Shown: one piece after another, positions 1-11,475 of the stretch
Layout: each line of letters begins with the position of its first letter
Position numbering within the stretch: the stretch's first letter is position 1
NCBI RefSeq assembly: GCF_021018895.1
Contig: NC_079368.1
Span: forward strand, 2,691,001 to 2,755,000
Direction of reading: 5' to 3'
Length of the DNA stretch: 64,000 nucleotides
From: Seriola aureovittata
Taxonomy: Eukaryota > Chordata > Actinopteri > Carangiformes > Carangidae
Program-made: the position numbers and the translations under genes
Notes under the pieces: model-generated
The model's input: only the letters and a program-made list of their open reading frames with translations
Databases searched by the model: none
What the model was told of the DNA's origin: nothing

Positions 1-2454
1 TTCATGTATGTGTGTGGGAGTGTATGTGTGTTTAACTGACTGTATGAGACACACAGGTTACAGACAGAAAACACTTGTTTATACAGGAAGAAGAAGTTAT
101 AGGATGTTAAGGCTAAACCAAGGCAGGCAGGGAAGGTTTTAGGTTCATTCAGGAGCCCAATGTTTATAAAATTCAGGAGACAGGTAATTTTCAAAAAATA
201 TGTTAATAATATTTTTTTTAAGCACAAAACACAGAAACCAAAATGAAGCAATTTCAGTTCTTTATTCCAAGTATTCAAAGTTAATTTGAAGAGGGGACAA
301 AAATAATAATAGTGCAGTTCAGTGCAGTCTTTGTTTGCCACATACTTTGTAAATCAGTTCAGTTAGTCTGTTTCACCGCGCTGGGGAAGGGGGGTTCATC
401 CTAATCCAGGGTAGCTCGCCATCCAAGGTGGCGTTTCCAGTCGAACAGATCCAAATAATGTGACCTAAAAAAAAAACCTGAGCGCTGAATGTAGAAAGTT
501 TTCCAAAAGTCATGTTGAGGAACCGCACAGTGTGTTCAGCTCTGCTCCTACAGTTGTTCAATCACGCCAATCACCAGCCAGTTAGAGGAAGTGAGGAAGT
601 CACCTGACTCAACCCGGATATTTTAAAATGTGCAGCCTTCCAGGATTGGCTAGAACAGTACAAGTGGCTAACCATGGGTTACAATAACATCCACAAAACC
701 ATCACAGTCACCATAACAACACAAGCACTGACAGGACTGTTCACATAGCGGCAAGACCAGGTCAGACCAGGTCAGACCACACTGGACTGGACTGACAAAC
801 CAGTGTTATATAGGCCTATTTAATCATTAAGATACTGAGACACTGAAGGAGACCACTATCAGCTAACAGTCACTTCAGTTAATGTGTACTTAATGTTGTA
901 TCACAGTGTCAGTGTCCAGTTCAACTGAATCCCAGAAGTCCTTGTGGGGGTTCCTGGGGGTCCCCAGCAAAAAGGGGACTTCAAACACTTAATGTAATAA
1001 AACATCAAAGGCAAAAATCTTATGAGATGGGGTGTGTGAGCTAATGTGTGTCAGATTAGAACCACTGATCCACTGCACCCTGCCACCTCCAGGTTCACAT
1101 GAAGTCCTGTGCTGAAACAATACTTCATATATCTTAGTTTGTGGTCATTTGAACATGCTCCACACGAGGATATGAATTAATATAATGCAGGTCTTAAAAC
1201 CAGAGTCTGACACAGGGCACCTCCACAACACAGGGAATTAGTTAATATGCTAATTCCATGAAATACGACCTCCAACCCGCCCACCAAACATCCGCACTGA
1301 CGCCCTGACGCCCCGACACTTTATCTCAGCTTCACGACATAAAGAAGAGGATAAAAATAGGAAAGTATTAAAAATAGAATCACTCGAACATTTTGGGAAA
1401 TGAGGTAAAAGATGTGACGGGAAGAAGAGCAGACACAGGTTAGTGCTGAGCTGTTAGCACAACACACACTGGAAACAGGAGGAAACTGTAGCTTAGTTCT
1501 ATACAAAGTAAAATATATTGTGTCTATATAATTTTACACTTTTACAAATAATAAAATTATATGTTATATATATATATATATATGTTAGATATTTATTTTT
1601 GCTAACTTTATGCTCACTTCACTTCTCTACACACACACACACGCACACACACACACACATAGATAGCCTATATATACACTAAACACACCTACACTCACAC
1701 ACATGCAAACATGACTTTGCTCGCTGCCTGTCACGTACAGTCCAGAGCGCCGCGGCTCCATCTGACAGTTATATGTTGCTCGCCATGACATCTCATTTAT
1801 CCTATGTAATCATAATTCCCTTTTACACAGCCTCCCCAGGCCCTCCCTTCCCCCCCCCCCACCTATTTCCACTGTCATCCCTCCATCTCTCTAATCCTTC
1901 CAGTCCTGTCATGTCAGATCTTGGTGGACGCCATGGGTCAGTGCTTCACTTTCTGAAGAGACTCCAGCATTCACAGAGGAGCGGAGTGGGAATTTACATC
2001 TCATGGCAGAGTTTTCCCCTCCATTTGTTATAATGTCAGGTCACTGCACTGCTCGGCTGGCAGAGAGGGAAAGATAATGGCTCCAGCACACTCCCTCCCG
2101 ATTTATTACACACTCACTGCTTCTGACCTTGTCTGCAGCTTTGGGGTACACTCAGATTTTTTTGTCAGCCTGCACTACTTTAACTTGCCAGGTAGCCGGC
2201 TGACGGTGACGGCTGCTTTCTGAGACCAGTTCTGCCTCTGTCACTCCTTGGAACCAGAGTGGTTTTAATTCAGCCTGCTGATGTTATTTCAGTGAGTGGA
2301 CCTGCTGAATATTTAGTTGTAACATAACCACAAGGCTTAATTATACTGTATTGCTCTGGTTTAAACCAACCCTGTCTCCTTTACATTTATATATCACTTA
2401 ATTTGTGTTGTGGTGGCAGCATGATTTCTGGATCAAGTTCAGATGCAGCATTTT
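1..2454. other. intergenic, no gene recognised
   Basis: It contains a short (TA)n at 1566-1582, CA-rich stretches at 1630-1660 and 1680-1710, and a poly-C at 1850-1860. No exon with conserved coding character was seen. Confidence 0.6.
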
Positions 2455-2755
2455 TATGCCTCCGCACTAGCGACAGCCAGAGCCGCAGACATATTTTGGG
2501 TTGTACGTCCCATTCTCGTGGACACAATATCTCCTTAATACCTTGACAGAACTTCTTTAAATTTGGCGCAAACATACACTTGGACACAAGGATGAACTGA
2601 TTTGATTTTGGTGGTCAAAGGTCAAAGGTCAAGGTCACGTGATCCCACCATAACTCACTACTCAAGACTTCACACAGCAATTATGAGAAAATGCATTTCA
2701 CACAAATGGTTAATATGTAAGGATGTAATCTGAATCTAGTCTGAGTGGCGTCGAT
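2455..2755 (+). repeat. dispersed repeat with AGGTCA array, copy 1
   Basis: It begins ATGCCTCCGCACTAGCGACA and contains TTCTTTAAATTTGGCGCAAAC, then three AGGTCA half-sites (2619-2637), TCAAGACTTCACACAG and GGATGTAATCTGAATCTAGT. Related copies are at 4.9, 35.9 and 40.0 kb. Confidence 0.65.
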
Positions 2756-2906
2756 AATTCCATTTTTGTTTCTGTATTTTGAATGAATGAATGAATCAAC
2801 GTTTATTACCAGGTGGTACGATGACACCAGAGACCAACATCGCATCCAGGGTCCTGTCTATGGTTCAGTTTATGCAACTAATGCTTGAAGATTAAACATA
2901 AATAAA

Positions 2907-3350
2907 GAGGTTGTCAACTGTTTCTGTAATTAAACCAGATCGAAATCTTTAACATGAGCCAGGAGCTGTGAGAGTCTGAACAGAACCATAAACAGTTTAT
3001 TGAAGCTGGAGACAGTAGGGGTAGCCGGGGGGCACAGGGGAGACGTATGTGCTGCTCTGAGACCAAAGTCGTCCCAAACTCCGTTGCTAACCCCCTTCAC
3101 TTCAAACTGTAGTGAGACAAGCGAGACACAGGAGCCAGGCTTTGGTCCTGAGGAGTGCAGCATTTATTTTCTGACAACCAGCTAAAGCTGTGCAGACATT
3201 AACCTGCTGCTACCCACAGCGAGTCCTCACTCTGAACTGCTCCGGTCGCTAGTTTCACCTTCACGTACAACAACTGCGCTCGCTCTCTCTTGCTCCACCA
3301 CACCTTATACACAGCTACTCTTAAAGGAGCAACGCCACTTGTGTAACATT
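2907..3350 (-). repeat. possible solo LTR
   Basis: Read on the minus strand this GC-moderate block has a TATAAG motif about 130 bp before an AATAAATGCTG motif, and a later AATAAACTG. That is the order of U3-R-U5. It is bounded by TGT...ACA-like ends, but no clear target duplication was found. It could instead be another interspersed repeat. Confidence 0.3.
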
Positions 3351-3879
3351 ATTCAAGTGAAAAAGTGCTAAATCGGCGTGCATGATTTTATGCATTGGCA
3401 TAGTTTGATTTCAGGCATGATCCATCTTGATGAAGATCCAAAAAACAAAAAAAAAATGCATGGCAAAATAACATTGTTCATGTTTTTAGAGACTCTTCAG
3501 CCCCTCTGCAGTGGCTCCCTTTAGCTTTGACTAAAAATAACATGGAAATAAATAACAGTCGACAATCTGTCAAAGGGAACACCTCTTATCTTCGAGTTCA
3601 AGGTGATACTGTGACACTGAAATAAAAAAAATGTTTTAATATTTCTTCAATAACTAACATCCTACTACGTTTATGGCCAGCGTTTTTCCCTGCAGGGGGC
3701 TAGTCTTGAATTTCCAGCCTCCGCCCTGGGCAAGCTAACCATGGATATATCCAAAAAAAGAAAAGTCTCATAGGAAAATAGAGTGCTTAATTCTGCGTGG
3801 ACAGATTCATTTTCTTTTATTGCCAACGATGCTGGCTTACCTGTATGCTTGATATAAGGTGAGAAATTAGCAAACAATA

Positions 3880-4720
3880 AAAAATGTTGAAAGACATTTC
3901 CAGAAGGAGCACACAACATTTGCTGAAAAGTATCAAGCTGGAGAAGAGAGGAAAAGAGCAATTTCACATCTGTAGCAGAAAGCTGAGCAGAGAAAATATA
4001 CTTTCAGGAAGTGGATCAAGTCTCCAAACTCAACTTCTGCCGCTATTATTGTGGTTGGGGCCAGGAACTATCCTCTGACTTTAAAAACAAACAGGAAATT
4101 GTTCCGAAAGTTAGAGATATTCCTCTCTCTACAAAGACCATCAAGGAGAGGGCCGTTAAAATGACCACAAACATCATCCAGTCATCAGACTGAAGACATC
4201 ATTTGAGCTTCAGCGTACTCAATCGCCTGCGATGAGTCAAGCAATGTAAACCACATAGAGCCGACAGCACTGTTATGCAGATGCGTGAACTCTGATGGGC
4301 CGCGGGAAGAAATCATTGAGTCGATACCGCCAAAAGGTCAGGGGGGAGGGCATTTGTGAGGTTGTTGTGAATTGTTTAAAATCCAAAGAAATAAACCCCA
4401 CCCAGTGTCAGTGGCTACTGCTGGGGCACCTAGTGTGAGAGGAGTATAGAGGGGGTTTGTGACTTTACCTGAAGTCGCTGAGCACGAAGGAGAGCACTCC
4501 GTTCTCCACACTTATACGAACATGAAGAAGTATGCATTTGGAGTCCTGTCCGTCTATGGATCAACATACTTATGCAAGCAGGTTTTCTCAAGCAGGAATT
4601 ACATAAAAATGCAAATATCGCTCCCGCCTCTCAGATGACAGCCTGCAGTCCTGTGTGAAGATCAAAGTCACGTCTTACGGCCCTGATATAGAGAAGATCT
4701 GTAGTTGTGTTTTATGCTGA
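3880..4720 (+). pseudogene. degenerate hAT-superfamily transposase (ZBED/GTF2IRD2-like type)
   Basis: In shifting frames the region gives VERHFQKEHTTFAEKYQAG, then DIPLSTKTIKERAVKM (4109-4160). Near 4545-4600 it gives VLSVYGSTYLCKQVFS, the C-terminal hAT dimerisation motif. These blocks occur in this order in domesticated and active hAT proteins. Several in-frame stops and a large internal loss (most of the catalytic core) make it a relic. The evidence is remembered similarity, moderately strong because three separate blocks agree. Confidence 0.75.
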
Positions 4721-4904
4721 GGTGTGACAGCTGATTGCTGTACGTGGCTGAGGGAGAAACAGACTGGCCTACTTTTTATGTTTACTCTTTTTAAGCTATT
4801 AGGCTGCAGCCATGTGTGTTATTTATGTCAAAGTGGGCTACTTATGGGGGTTACTTATTTTTTTTATATATTTATTTTATATGTTCTTTTTTTTTTTTAT
4901 TTAA

Positions 4905-5100
4905 TAAGATTTCGGTGGTCCAAGGTCAAGGTTGTGGTGACGTCACAAAACACAGTGAACATGATATCTCAGCAAAGCCTTGAGGGAATTTCTTCAAATT
5001 TGATAAAAACATTCACTTGCACTCAAAGAGGAACTTATCAGACTTTGGTGGTCAAAGGTCAAACGTCATGTCTCACGATAAACAGAGATGTAATCTGTTT
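4905..5100 (+). repeat. dispersed repeat with AGGTCA motifs, copy 2
   Basis: It shares TTCTTCAAATTTGATAAAAAC, GGTGGTCAAAGGTCAAA and AGATGTAATCTG with copy 1. It lacks the first part. Confidence 0.55.
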
Positions 5101-6722
5101 TTTTATTTTTATGTTGCTATTGCCTTTCTCAATGAGAATCACCATGGCTACACTTTGGCAGTTATTATATATGATTATATTATTTCATACAAAAACAAAA
5201 CTGACATTTCTTACACTATCCCGTAAATAGTGGAGTCTTTTATCTTTTTGTTTTATGTATGACCTGTGAACAAGTACGTTCTTTTTGCAGTAAAGTCAGT
5301 TAAATGGCATTTTTTACCAGCATGGGACTTTTTTGTATTGTAGCATGTTTGGGGATAAGTGGGTGGGATTTCCCAGCATGCTCTGAGGTGCTTGTGTCTA
5401 TGGACATAAAATGAATAGATTGCGTTCCTAATGTTAAATGTTACCTGTGCATGATGTTACTGGTAGTTTAAAGTTTCTTTATGGGAAAAAGCACGTCACA
5501 CCATGAGTGATGAGTTGTTCAGTTAATGACCTCAGGAGATGTGAAACATCCCTGATGGCTGTGTGTTGTTACAGACCAATAACTATCTCTCAGTTATTTC
5601 CACAGTACACCTTTGGCTTACTACATTATTATGTTTTGTTATATTATCATATCACTTGTACATTGTCATTTTATATTTTTTACAAAATAGTATGAATGGT
5701 TTTTTCTCAGTAGCTTTAGTTAACCAAACTAGACTTCACCGATCGTGTAGCTTTGCTTTGCCGTTCAACCTCTTCCAGTGTAAAGTCAATGGTAGCTTGC
5801 AAAGTGATGCTTTCAAAGTATTTGAGTTTAGACACAGTTCAGATCTCCTGCTTGGTCTCTGTGTGTTACATTGATGTCCTATTTCTTTTTTTTCCACATC
5901 TAAATTTGAACTTTTTTTTGACGTTTTTATTGACGCCTTCATTAGCTAAACTGCTGGTAAAGCTTGAAAATTACAAAACTTTAAGTATGTTAATCAACAA
6001 TACCCCTGGAGGGAAAACAACAGGCATCATGGGAAAAGGATCTGAGGGGAGGCTCTATCAGTGTCTCACAGGTTGTAGATGAAGACAGAGCATTTGGTTT
6101 ACTCCATCAGGGACAGAGGCTGCTGCTGTTCGGGAAATTATTTGGTCCCTCTGATTCCAATCAGTCCCCTGTGTTTACTTTCTTCCTCCTAAATGAGTGT
6201 GTGATTAGTGAGTGGAGGGAGACGCACACACACCCTCCGAGAGGGTCCACGTGATTAATGACCTGGAAACATCTTATCTTTTCATCTGATTAAATAAAAC
6301 TGAATGGATTTTTACATTTTATAATAAAGTGACTCCACAGGGCTGAGATGACATTGTGACATGCTTGAAAAGCTTTGTGCATGTGTGTGTGTGTGTGTGT
6401 GTGCGCGCTTTGCATCTTTGCATGCATGTGTAGACCCATGTGTGCATGAATGACTGCATGTATTCTCATGTATTTGTGAAGGGCGTGTGCAGAGACGCGT
6501 GTGTGTGCGTGTGTGTGTCTGAAAGTGCTCCAGGCTGCTGGTGTTGTGAAGCAGAAAACAACAGTTTGTCATCTCTCAGTGACACTACCTGCCACAACCA
6601 TTTGAATGCCAAACGAGCCCTGCTGGCAGCATGACCAAACTTTCTTTTCAATTTCCTCACAGTCTAATTGGGCACTGGAGCATTCTTGTGTGGCACTCCA
6701 TCTTCAGATTGTGTGTGCATGT

Positions 6723-6766
<44 letters not shown>

Positions 6767-7838
6767 GCGCGCGTTTACATAAGGATGTCCGAATACTTTG
6801 TTCATTATGGCGATCTGCCAAAGCGACAGCACACACAGTGTTTGTTCATAATGAAATGAAAATCTGGCTCCGGTCACGGTTCTTAATAACAAAGCCTGAT
6901 GTTTATTTACTGCTGTACACGTCGCAGAGGGTAAAGCAGAGACTATCCAACAAGCAAATCTCAAAGCAGGTGGTGAAACACTTCCTACAAAACTTTTACA
7001 ATTTCAAAACCAAGTGTGGAAAGAAGGAGACGTAGTTGCACACCTGTCTTGGGAAGTGCAGAGCTACACGTTGGAGTCGTTCATGTTTTGGTCTGATGCC
7101 TTTAAACACAGTTTCTCCTCGTCCTGACACTGAATCCTCAGAGGAGACTTTCTGTTTCTATCCATCATCATGTTTCTGTGTATAATAATAGTCAGTATTT
7201 CTCATACAATCATCCACTCATCTGCTGTGAAAAACCTTCTTAGTGCCATGTAGCGAAAGTACAATTAAAAACATACATCTACTTTTATTGTTTCTTTATT
7301 TGCTGATATTGTGTTTAATGTTTAATTCAGTCCAGTTTTACCTGCTTTATCTTCATATTCTGACATAAATATGATCCACAAAGATTAAGATTTGTATACC
7401 ACTGTGAAACATGACCTGTCTCACATCATCATGTCTACCTGTCCTGTATTGAAACATACAGAGCTCCAGGTGTTACTTTGGTCACACTTGATGAGGAGGA
7501 GGTGCACAGTGTTCAGGATGCAGACACTGTGGAGGAGAAAAGGAGCAGGTGTCCTGAAGGAGTTAATAACAAAGTTTTAAAAATGTTTTTCTTAGTTTTT
7601 TTATGAGACTGTGTGAACAGTTTTCAGTGTGTCAGGATCCGACATGTCTGTTGATCTGTGGAATAATTCATCAAAAGGACAAGCTTGATTATTTCATAGC
7701 AGTCTGCGCAAACTTTAACCAATGGATCTGCTATGTGTAGTTGCGTGCCACCGCTGTTAGAGACTGCAGATGTAACCAGAGTAAAGGGAAGGTCGTCAGT
7801 ACAGAATCACTCATTAATATTTATTCTTTATTCTGGCA
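5101..7838. other. intergenic, no gene recognised
   Basis: AT-rich sequence with GT microsatellites. The open frames here run through repeats or AT-rich DNA and show no family resemblance. Confidence 0.55.
6736..6765 (+). repeat. (GT)n microsatellite
   Basis: About 15 GT units. A further GT tract lies at 6381-6405 and short ones at 6490-6520. Confidence 0.93.
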
Positions 7839-8070
7839 TTAAAGCTCCATATTCTCCTTCCCCCTTTTATCTATATATTTTACATCTCCTTTCTCAGGTT
7901 TCTTTCTGGGGCTCTAGCAGTAAGTGAGCCAATCAGAGGAGCTCTGAGCCTCTTTTCTGATTGGCTGACTGTTTTCTAAGTGATCTGATAAAAAGTAAAG
8001 CAGATTTCAGGTAAACACTCAGAGGAACCAAATACTGTAAGATTGGATGCTGGGTCCAGGTGGGCCCATA
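7839..8070. mobile_element. third copy of the TTAA MITE, truncated
   Basis: It starts with TTAAAGCTCCATATTCTCC, lacks a block of about 80 bp, then shares CATCTCCTTTCTCAGG, AGTGAGCCAATCAG, CTGATTGGCTG and GGTCCAGGTGGGC with the other copies. The right terminus is missing. Confidence 0.72.
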
Positions 8071-9644
8071 GGTCGTCTGTGCAGCAGGTTATTATGACCC
8101 ATAGTTAGGTTTTGTTGCTAGGTGACATCTAGTGGTCGTAGTAATTATGACAACAGAAAAGAGAAAAGTGTGGTGACTTAGTATGAACAGAGACAAAGTC
8201 CACGAAAGAGAAAGGTTGTGGTGGATGGATGAATATGACACATGAGAGCGGTGTTCCATTCCCATGTGAAAGTTGCATTTTATATCGTAACTATGACAAC
8301 AAAGATCGTCTAATTTTGAGGAAGTACTTATTTTAACCCAAATTAACAATCTTTTCATAAACGTTACTAAGCCATGACCATTCTCATAGTAACCATGGCG
8401 ACAAAGGTAGGTATGCCGCTGTCTGATTATTGTTGTAACTATGACAACCCAGGTCTGCTTGCTGCCGTAAGCAGTGCTTGAAGTGGGTCAGTACCAAGCA
8501 GCAACCTCCGAGGCTGAAAATGAAGCCGACCAAAAACCGCTCAAAGCCGGCTCCAAATGTGAGTCCATCTCCGAAGACTCCCGTGTTAAACACCCAACTT
8601 TACAGCAGAAATACACAAAGCTCTGGAATGTACTTTTAAAAGCTGAAACTGAGTCCCGGCATTCAGCTTCAGCATATTCATGACCATCTGTATAATCTGC
8701 TGGAGTGGAAAATGGAGCACAGAGGACAACTTTGTTCTCCATCTTTGTGGAAGAGAAGGGCTCCACCTTTTCCGCAGCCTCCAGTGGAGGAATAACTACC
8801 AACCTTCCTGGAAGCATCGATCAAACACTGTGCATCACTGCACTTCGAGAAGAAGGTCTCTCCTCATCAACATCAAACCTATTTGAGCAGAAAAACTGCA
8901 GTGTCCAAATGATGTTTACACTTCTGCTCTGATGTCCCTACTTAGTGATATAGCTGCTCTACCCACTGTATTTCCTTCACCCAGCATGCACAGGAAAGAT
9001 TAATGATTCTGTGCTGCCAGAGCCCAATAACATTATGTGACATTTACAGAAGGCTAAAAAGCAAAGGCTTAAACACAGCAATTTTCAAAGGTCAGCCATT
9101 TGTGAGTTTAGAGGGAACACAGCTCAGTGAAGAAAGAAAAATCTCCATTTTCAAAGGCTCACCGTCTTCATCTGTCAGTGTGGAGCTCTGCTAATCTCTA
9201 GATCCTCTGGTCGGCACTTCATTCACTCATTCACTGTGAGCTGTAGTTCATTCTGAGCTCACAGCAACTGCCTCATGTTGAACAATTGATATATACTTTA
9301 AAGGCATTGTAATTAACTAAAGACCTGTCTGCTCATAATAAAGACAATGACTAATTTAGCTTAGACTTCTTCTCATTGTGCCAATTTGGTCTCATCATTG
9401 CGCTGCATGCACCAACATGGATCTATAATTATAGATATATAATCATCATCCATTTGGCACAGCAGGTTGTGACTCTACTGAAGCCGGAAGAGGTGTTAGT
9501 GGTGCAGTTACACAGGTATATGATGTAAATCTACCTTCAAATGACCACAGATATGCCCAAACAGAAATGTAATATACTACATATACTGTAGGTCAATAGC
9601 GACCTATATACCTTATAGTCACCTATAAGGGGATATAATTTCAG
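8071..9644. other. intergenic; cluster of X-box-like motifs at 8114-8448
   Basis: Five motifs resembling RFX X-boxes lie within 335 bp (see findings). The rest (8450-9640) has open frames of up to 109 codons on both strands, with no recognisable domain. Confidence 0.45.
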
Positions 9645-10062
9645 CTCCGGCCCGTGGAACAGGCAGTATAGACGAATGCTAGGGGCACCGTCATCCATAA
9701 GGGGTGATGCAAATGGGGGAAGAAAAAAAAAATCTAAATGTTTAACTTTTACTATGTACTTATACTATTACATCTATTATTTTGAAATATTCCAACAACA
9801 ACACACAACAACATAACTACATACCAAAGCCTATGAAATAATGAAGAGGCCTTTTTTTCCCGGGCCCCCTCCGCGGCTCGTTACACTTTACTTGCTCTCT
9901 GGGGAGGACGGGCAAGTTATCTGACGTGACCCGAGAAAAGACGCTGCATCTTTCATCATGTCAAAACCACTAAAGCTCTCTGGCGCCCAGGGAAGAAAAA
10001 GAAGAAAGGAAGAGGAGGAAAAAAACAGGAAAAGACAGAGATACAGTAACGTGATGAAATGA
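9645..10062 (+). mobile_element. 5' remnant of a second hAT-like element
   Basis: A GGCCCGTGGAACAGGCAGTA-type start, a GGGGCACCGTC segment, and a short frame from 9958 (MSKPLKLSGAQGRKRRKEEE, 34 codons ending 10062) resemble the terminus and N-terminal basic leader (LSGAxxRKRKKE) of fish hAT-type elements. The frame stops at once, and no BED finger or catalytic part follows. Moderate support only. Confidence 0.45.
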
Positions 10063-10130
10063 ACAGTCTGTTGCGTTGGTAGTTACTGTTGTTGGAGCAG
10101 AGTGTGAGATAAATAAACTGACTGTCTTTC

Positions 10131-11374
10131 CTCACACAAGGGGTTAAACTGTCCAGGGTCTGCTGGTCTTTCTCCTGTTCAACATGTCAATGCTCTTGGA
10201 AACCTTCAGTGCATATTTGTTGAGGTGTTTTTTTTTTTTTTTCACGTTTGATCATATTTGAACAGGTAAAGCTGAGCACTGGGACTGGAGGTGCTGTGCA
10301 ACCTGCTGGCTTAATGGCATCCTGACAAACAGCTGCTCGTCCTCTGTCAAATATTTGTTCACTCTCACTATCTGCCATCATGTCCCCGTATCACTACGCA
10401 AACAGCTTGTATAAACACCTACAGCATGACCCACAGGTTGACCACACCACCGAGGATGAGCTGTTCCAGGCTTCCACACTTAATGGGAGCAGGACGTTTA
10501 ACAGGTCAGGGAGCAGCGTGAGTTCATGACAGCTGCTCAGACTGGATGGCTGGATGGCTGGATGGCTGTATTGAGTGGTCGAGTCCTTGAATTACCATGA
10601 AGCCCGGGCTGTAATTTATTCACACCTAGCGAATGAGTAGGAAATGAGAGGAGGGTGATCTGTGAACTCGAGCCGCAAATTTATCAAGAGCCAAACAACT
10701 CCAGCCAACTCCTGCTCCTGGTCCGCAGCCAGTGGTCTGGCCGACACCAGTTGGTCTGTTTAGTCCCAGCTCGTGTGACCTGTTCAGTTCCCCTGGTGTT
10801 TCCTGCTCACATTCTTGTTCCTGAGTTTCACCTGTTGCCTTTTCTTGTATCTTGTGAGGAATAGTGAAACTGATACATGAGGCCAGAAGCCTGGACGTTA
10901 GAATTTGTTTTTACCTGCAATTCTAAACGTACAATAACCTTTTTTTTTTGGCCACTTGAACACAACATTGTCGTATCGTCACATTTGAAGTTGATATGAT
11001 GAATTGTTATTTCCACATTACATCCAGCACTCAGCTGGATGGACCTTTCCAACTCTTAAAAGCTGAAAACAGTTTGGTCAAACAAAAACAGTTTTCTCTT
11101 CAAATGCGCTAATCCTAACACTGAGGAAACCAACAGAAGTTTTCTTCTTTCTTTCCAAAAACAGAGTAAAGTTAGGAGCTAGGATATTATTGCTATGTTG
11201 ACTGCACCTAGCTAGTAGCACCTCTGACGTTTGAAAAACCGGGAGACTCAGAAGATTTGGAAAACGTTCTTTCTTTCTTTCTTTCTTTTTCTCTGACTTT
11301 GTTGCTATGTCCTCCTTGTCCATCTCTCAACCCTATGACCACACAAACAATATAAACTGATTATTTTATTTTGT
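10131..11374. other. intergenic, no gene recognised
   Basis: A short GGATGGCT tandem repeat at 10541-10567, poly-T at 10228-10242 and a TTTC run at 11267-11288. Nothing else recognisable. Confidence 0.55.
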
Positions 11375-11475
11375 TTAGCGACATGCAGTAAAGGGTCCGG
11401 CCGGCAGGGAGTTGCTGAGGGCTCATTATGCCCATATGGTATGCGCCCTAACCACTCAGCCAATCGTATCTGTTG
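11375..11475 (-). mobile_element. tRNA-derived SINE, degraded copy
   Basis: The minus strand reads TTGGCTGAGTGGTTAGGGCG then CATACCATATGGGC and CCTTTACTGCATGTCGC, the same head and body order as the 40.4-kb SINE but with a poor box B. Confidence 0.6.

Noticed and set aside
4724..5230. A 168-codon hydrophobic open frame
   Set aside because: It runs through poly-T and a copy of the AGGTCA dispersed repeat. The apparent membrane segments come from T-rich DNA.
8474..8932. Overlapping open frames on both strands, up to 109 codons
   Set aside because: No domain, no splice-consistent structure and no family resemblance. Probably chance.
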